The notes under the pieces are model-generated. The model was not told where the DNA came from and ran no database searches. It saw nothing but the letters and a program-made list of their open reading frames with translations. From Thalassospira lucentensis MCCC 1A00383 = DSM 14000 (GTDB lineage Bacteria; Pseudomonadota; Alphaproteobacteria; Rhodospirillales; Thalassospiraceae), in assembly GCF_000421265.1 (NCBI RefSeq), contig NZ_ATWN01000003.1, positions 1 through 64,000 of the forward strand: a DNA stretch of 64,000 nt, written 5' to 3'. The position numbers and the translations under genes are program-made. Shown here one piece after another: positions 60,354-64,000 of this stretch (its first letter is position 1; every line of letters starts with the position of its first letter).

Positions 60354-61373
60354 TTAGCCCTTATATTGCGTTACGGTCTGATCGATCGCCCCAAAGATCG
60401 ATGTGCCGTCTTTTCCGAGCATCTCGATCTTGACCCGATCACCGAACTGCAAGAACGGGGTTTTGGCCGCACCGGTTTCAATGGTTTCAATCATGCGAAT
60501 TTCGGCAATGCAGGAATAGCCTGCCCCGCCTTCTGCGACCGGCTTGCCCGGGCCCCCGTCCAGTTTGTTTGAAACCGTGCCCGACCCGACCACACTGCCC
60601 GCGCCAAGGGGGCGTGTGCGTGCGGCATGCGCCACCAGTTGGGCAAAATCAAAGGTCATATCAACACCTGCATTGGCCCGGCCAAACGGTTTGCCATTCA
60701 AATCAACATTCAAAGGCAAATGCACCTTGCCCCCATCCCATGCATCGCCCAATTCGTCGGGGGTGACGGCGACGGGTGAAAAGGCCGACGAGGGTTTGGA
60801 CTGGAAAAAACCAAATCCCTTGGCCAGTTCGCCGGGGATTAGGCCGCGCAGCGACACATCATTGACCAGCATGATGAGGCGGATGGCATCGCGTGCCTGA
60901 TCAAGGCTGGCGCCCATCGGGACATCGTCGGTGATGACCGCAATCTCGCCTTCCATATCAATGCCCCACGCGGTATCGGCCATTGCAATATCGTCACGCG
61001 GCCCAAGGAAACGGTCCGATCCGCCCTGATACATCAGGGGATCGGTCCAGAATGTTTCGGGCATTTCCGCACTGCGGGCTTTACGCACCAGTTCGACATG
61101 GTTGACATAGGCCGACCCATCCGCCCACTGAAACGCGCGCGGCAAGGGGGAATGGAGCTGGGTGGTATCAAGGGCTTCGCGTTTGGCGATCGATGATCCG
61201 GCGGCGGTTTCATCAGCCAGTTCGGTGAGACGCGGCGCAACAATCGCCCAGTCATCAAGGGCGGCCTGCAAGGTGGGGGCAATCGCGCTGGCATCGACAT
61301 AATGTGAAAGATCACCTGTCACCAGAACAAGCTGGCCATCGCGTGTACCGTTTTTAAGGGTTGCAAGTTTCAT
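60354..61373 (-). CDS. fahA: Fumarylacetoacetate hydrolase FahA
   Basis: A 339-residue fumarylacetoacetase-family enzyme. The metal-binding block is IDMEGEIAVITDDVPMG (Glu/Glu/Asp ligands), and SLRGLIPGELAKGFGFFQSK and SGTVSNKLDGGPGKP are family blocks. It splits fumarylacetoacetate into fumarate and acetoacetate, the last step of the pathway. It lies between hmgA and maiA with short gaps on the same strand. Confidence 0.92.
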   Translation of the reverse strand: MKLATLKNGTRDGQLVLVTGDLSHYVDASAIAPTLQAALDDWAIVAPRLTELADETAAGSSIAKREALDTTQLHSPLPRAFQWADGSAYVNHVELVRKARSAEMPETFWTDPLMYQGGSDRFLGPRDDIAMADTAWGIDMEGEIAVITDDVPMGASLDQARDAIRLIMLVNDVSLRGLIPGELAKGFGFFQSKPSSAFSPVAVTPDELGDAWDGGKVHLPLNVDLNGKPFGRANAGVDMTFDFAQLVAHAARTRPLGAGSVVGSGTVSNKLDGGPGKPVAEGGAGYSCIAEIRMIETIETGAAKTPFLQFGDRVKIEMLGKDGTSIFGAIDQTVTQYKG

Positions 61374-61464
61374 TGGGTTTCATGCCTCCGGCATTCTTGT
61401 CGTTAAGTCCAGAAAATCGTCTTTTTATCGGCTGGCCGCTACGTTTGGGCTTTAAATTTGGGCT

Positions 61465-62835
61465 TCATGGGCGACCTTGCGGGGTGCCGTCAAATTTGCG
61501 TTCAAGCCCATCCCAACATTCAAGATAATCATCCTGAAGGGTTTCAAGTTCGGCGGCGAATTTGGTCAGCTGCTGCGGGAATTGGGTTTCGAACATAAAG
61601 GCCATGGTGCCTTCGAGTTTTTCCGGGCCGAGGTTGCTGTTCGATGCCTTTTCAAACCCGAACGCATCGGGGCCATGGGCCAGCATCATGTTGTGCAAAC
61701 TCATGCCACCGGGCACGAAGCCCTTTTCCTTGGCGTCATATTGCCCGCAAATCAGGCCCATGAATTCGGACATGATGTTGCGATGATACCATGGCGGACG
61801 GAAGGTGTTTTCGGCGACCATCCAGCGCGGCGGGAAAATGACGAAATCGATGTTCGCAGTCCCGGCCTCGCCCGACGGGGCGGTCAGAACGGTAAAGATC
61901 GACGGATCGGGATGATCGAACAAAATCGCCCCGACTGGTGAGAAGGTCCGAAGATCATATTTGAACGGCGTGTAATTGCCATGCCACGCCACCACATCCA
62001 AAGGCGAATGTCCGATATCGGTTTGATGGAACTTGCCACACCATTTGATCAAAATCCGGCACGGGGTTTCTTTATCCTCATAAGCCGCCACAGGCGTTTT
62101 AAAATCACGCGGATTGGCAAGGCAGTTGGCACCAATCGGCCCGCGCTCGGGCAGGGTGAATTTCGCGCCGTAATTTTCACAGACATAGCCCCGCGCCCCG
62201 CCGTCAATTCCGGCTTTGACGATGGATACCTTGAACATCATACCACGCGGGATCAGGGCAACCTCAAGCGGTTCAACATCCATGATGCCAAGTTCGGTAA
62301 AAATCCGAAGCGTGCCACTTTCGGGCACGATCAGCATTTCACCATCGGCATTGAAAAAGTAATCATCGACCATATCGGTGTTACAGACATAAACGTGGCT
62401 TGCCATGCCGCTTAGCGTCATGGCGTCCCCGGCCGTTGTCACCGTGCGCATGCCAGTCATAAAGTCGGTTGGTTCGGACGGCATCGGGACCGGGTCCCAG
62501 CGCAATTGCCCAAGGGCCAGACTATGATCGCCCACGCAAGGGGCGGTTTTCCAATCTGGCAGGGACAGGGATTTAAACCGGCCATTGTGGCGCACACTGG
62601 GACGAATACGGTACAACCATGACCGTTCATTGGTGCCGCGTGGTGCGGTAAAGGGCGATCCTGAAAGCTGTTCGGCATACAGGCCATACGGGCATTTTTG
62701 CGGGCTGTTCTGCCCTTGGGGCAGTGCACCGGGCAGGCATTCCGTTTCAAAATCATTGCCAAAACCGGGCATGTAAGACAAATCGCTGCTTGCGCCGTTT
62801 TGGGCGGTTTTGCTGGTTGCGATATGATCGGTCAT
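61465..62835 (-). CDS. hmgA: Homogentisate 1,2-dioxygenase HmgA
   Basis: A 456-residue iron dioxygenase that opens the ring of homogentisate to maleylacetoacetate. [19 protein letters not shown] near the start and [20 protein letters not shown] near the C-terminus are diagnostic; the iron ligands lie in [15 protein letters not shown] and [16 protein letters not shown] 62835 follows AAAAGG, so the frame extending to 62916 through the operator is rejected. It heads the operon and is divergent from a MarR gene. Confidence 0.95.
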   Translation of the reverse strand: MTDHIATSKTAQNGASSDLSYMPGFGNDFETECLPGALPQGQNSPQKCPYGLYAEQLSGSPFTAPRGTNERSWLYRIRPSVRHNGRFKSLSLPDWKTAPCVGDHSLALGQLRWDPVPMPSEPTDFMTGMRTVTTAGDAMTLSGMASHVYVCNTDMVDDYFFNADGEMLIVPESGTLRIFTELGIMDVEPLEVALIPRGMMFKVSIVKAGIDGGARGYVCENYGAKFTLPERGPIGANCLANPRDFKTPVAAYEDKETPCRILIKWCGKFHQTDIGHSPLDVVAWHGNYTPFKYDLRTFSPVGAILFDHPDPSIFTVLTAPSGEAGTANIDFVIFPPRWMVAENTFRPPWYHRNIMSEFMGLICGQYDAKEKGFVPGGMSLHNMMLAHGPDAFGFEKASNSNLGPEKLEGTMAFMFETQFPQQLTKFAAELETLQDDYLECWDGLERKFDGTPQGRP

Positions 62836-62860
62836 TGCCTTTTCCCTAACAATATTTGAT

Positions 62861-62895
62861 ATAGTTACATTCGTAACCATTATTTTTGTAACTAT
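62861..62895. promoter_or_regulatory. Operator region between hmgA and the MarR gene
   Basis: ATAGTTAC (62861-62868) and GTAACTAT (62888-62895) are perfect inverted 8-mers, and GTTAC-ATTC-GTAAC (62864-62877) nests inside. The arrangement is A/T-rich, central to the 79-base divergent gap, and suits binding by a MarR dimer controlling hmgA and itself. Confidence 0.65.
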
Positions 62896-62914
62896 CAAAC
62901 GGCCTTTTTCAGCC

Positions 62915-63343
62915 ATGAAAACCGAATTTGATTTACACAGCTTTCTGCCGTTTCTGATGCATCACGCCAGCGAAAAGGTCAGTTTCGGTTTCCGCGATAT
63001 TTATCGCGATCAATACCGGATGACCCGATCCGAATGGCGCGTTCTTGCCACCCTTGGCCAATATGGCGCGTTGACTGCGACCGAAATCGTTACCCATACC
63101 GGGCTTCATAAAACCAAGGTTTCGCGCGCAGTCTTTTCCATCGAGCAGCGCCGTTGGCTAAAGCGTCGTCAGGACGAACAGGACCGCCGTATTCTGCGCC
63201 TTGAATTAACCTCCCAAGGCCAGTCGGCGTTTGCGTCGCTTTGCAAAGCAGGCATTGCCTATGACCAAAAAGTCCGCGACTTTCTGGGTGAGGACGATTT
63301 CAGTCGGCTGTCTGCCCTCCTGACGAAGCTGAACGATCTTTGA
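62915..63343 (+). CDS. MarR-family regulator of the homogentisate operon
   Basis: A 142-residue MarR protein with the winged-helix segment [20 protein letters not shown] (about residues 50-69) and the wing [16 protein letters not shown]. It is divergent from hmgA with an inverted-repeat operator between, the same layout as HmgR-type regulators of other bacteria. It probably releases DNA on homogentisate binding. ATG 62915 has a weak ribosome site. Confidence 0.87.
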   Translation: MKTEFDLHSFLPFLMHHASEKVSFGFRDIYRDQYRMTRSEWRVLATLGQYGALTATEIVTHTGLHKTKVSRAVFSIEQRRWLKRRQDEQDRRILRLELTSQGQSAFASLCKAGIAYDQKVRDFLGEDDFSRLSALLTKLNDL

Positions 63344-63362
63344 TCAGCATTCCTTTTCCACC

Positions 63363-64000
63363 TCAATCTTCACCGCGCGGATCACCACCCCAACTTTGGG
63401 TGAATGCATCAATTTCAGTGCGGAACGTATCGAAAGCCGGGTGTCCGGGTTGAAAGTAATTGGCCTTGGGGTTCATCAGCGTCACACAGCACGCGACCGC
63501 CCCGTCCAGATTGAAAACCGGCGCACTGATCGCCGATAAGCCGGGCACAATATCGCCTTCGATCACCGCCGCGCCGCGCGCCCGGGTATCGGTAATAAGG
63601 CGATCCACCGTCGCATCATCCCAATGCAGGATGTCTTGTTCGGCGTGAATGACATGTTCGATGGCACTTCTGGGCATGGCCGACAAAAAGGCCTGCCCGG
63701 TGGCCGAGCGCAAAATCGGCATGACCGTTCCCAACCCCATGGTTGATATGATCGGCGGACCACCATGTTCGGTGCGGATCAGAACCGGGCCGCGTTCACC
63801 CCAGATTGCCAGATGCCCGGATGAGCGTAATTCAATGGCCAATTTTCGCAATAAACGCCCGGCCCGCATGACAACGTCATTGCGCTCAATCGCCGAAATT
63901 CCCATACGAAGCGCCATCGGGCCCAGCCCATAAAGCCCGGTTTGGTCATCCTGCCAGGCAAGGCCGATCCGCACCAGACTTGCCAGATAACGATGCACCT
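63363..64000 (-). CDS. IclR-family transcriptional regulator (N-terminus outside window)
   Basis: The visible 212 residues cover the end of the DNA-binding domain (MHRYLASLVRIGLAWQD) and the whole IclR effector domain: GHLAIWGERGPVLIRTEHGG, MPILRSATGQAFLSAMP and the late ISAPVFNLDGAVACCVTLMN. The start lies beyond base 64000. It is convergent with the MarR gene. IclR regulators commonly control aromatic or sugar catabolism; its target is not visible here. Confidence 0.87.
   Translation of the reverse strand, partial: VHRYLASLVRIGLAWQDDQTGLYGLGPMALRMGISAIERNDVVMRAGRLLRKLAIELRSSGHLAIWGERGPVLIRTEHGGPPIISTMGLGTVMPILRSATGQAFLSAMPRSAIEHVIHAEQDILHWDDATVDRLITDTRARGAAVIEGDIVPGLSAISAPVFNLDGAVACCVTLMNPKANYFQPGHPAFDTFRTEIDAFTQSWGGDPRGED

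Overview
The window looks like a chromosomal stretch of a marine, heterotrophic alphaproteobacterium. The gene set (ectoine catabolism, several TRAP and ABC uptake systems, carboxyspermidine-type polyamine synthesis, DUF1127 protein) and moderately GC-rich codon use would fit Thalassospira or a close Rhodospirillales relative. That assignment is an inference, because no rRNA or tRNA gene is present.

Layout. 1-560: 3' end of an IS5-family transposase and a 225 bp element with 34 bp terminal inverted repeats. 598-11201: ectoine/hydroxyectoine uptake and degradation (uehA on the minus strand, enuR, uehBC, eutABC, doeA, doeB, doeX), closed by a strong terminator. 11251-16709: a large lipoprotein, then a tight four-gene operon with an arylsulfotransferase-like propeller protein, a small membrane protein, an EMC3/DUF106-like membrane protein and a PAPS-dependent sulfotransferase. 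16718-22746 (minus): hydroxyacid dehydrogenase, then a TRAP transporter with amidase and a small membrane protein. 23064-30360: ribose-type ABC importer with a Gfo/Idh oxidoreductase and a sugar isomerase, divergent from a LacI regulator. 31154-33812: polyamine genes behind two candidate leader peptides. 33862-36190: MFS exporter and a small accessory cassette between GGGGAC repeats. 36442-42800: LacI-controlled CUT1 sugar importer with two unusual permeases. 42962-43944: Lrp regulator and DUF1127 gene. 44025-48398: periplasmic molybdenum hydroxylase with its XdhC and nucleotidyltransferase maturation genes. 48491-50517: two-component system. 50518-59676: branched-chain-type importer with a LivM-LivG-LivF triple fusion, amidohydrolase, NTF2-like protein, GntR regulator and gamma-glutamyltransferase, probably one regulon. 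59683-63343: homogentisate pathway (hmgA, fahA, maiA) with a divergent MarR regulator. 63363-64000: truncated IclR regulator.

How it works together. Most of the window is modular uptake and catabolism: each module pairs one importer with its enzymes and a dedicated regulator, and several have candidate operators visible as repeated palindromes. Repeated themes are hairpins between binding-protein and membrane-subunit genes, and hairpins covering ribosome binding sites. The best candidates for something undescribed are the sulfotransferase/EMC3-like operon, the leader-peptide pair before the polyamine genes, the CUT1 permeases with a DUF11-like insert and an extra membrane domain, and the GntR-box regulon around the triple-fusion importer.
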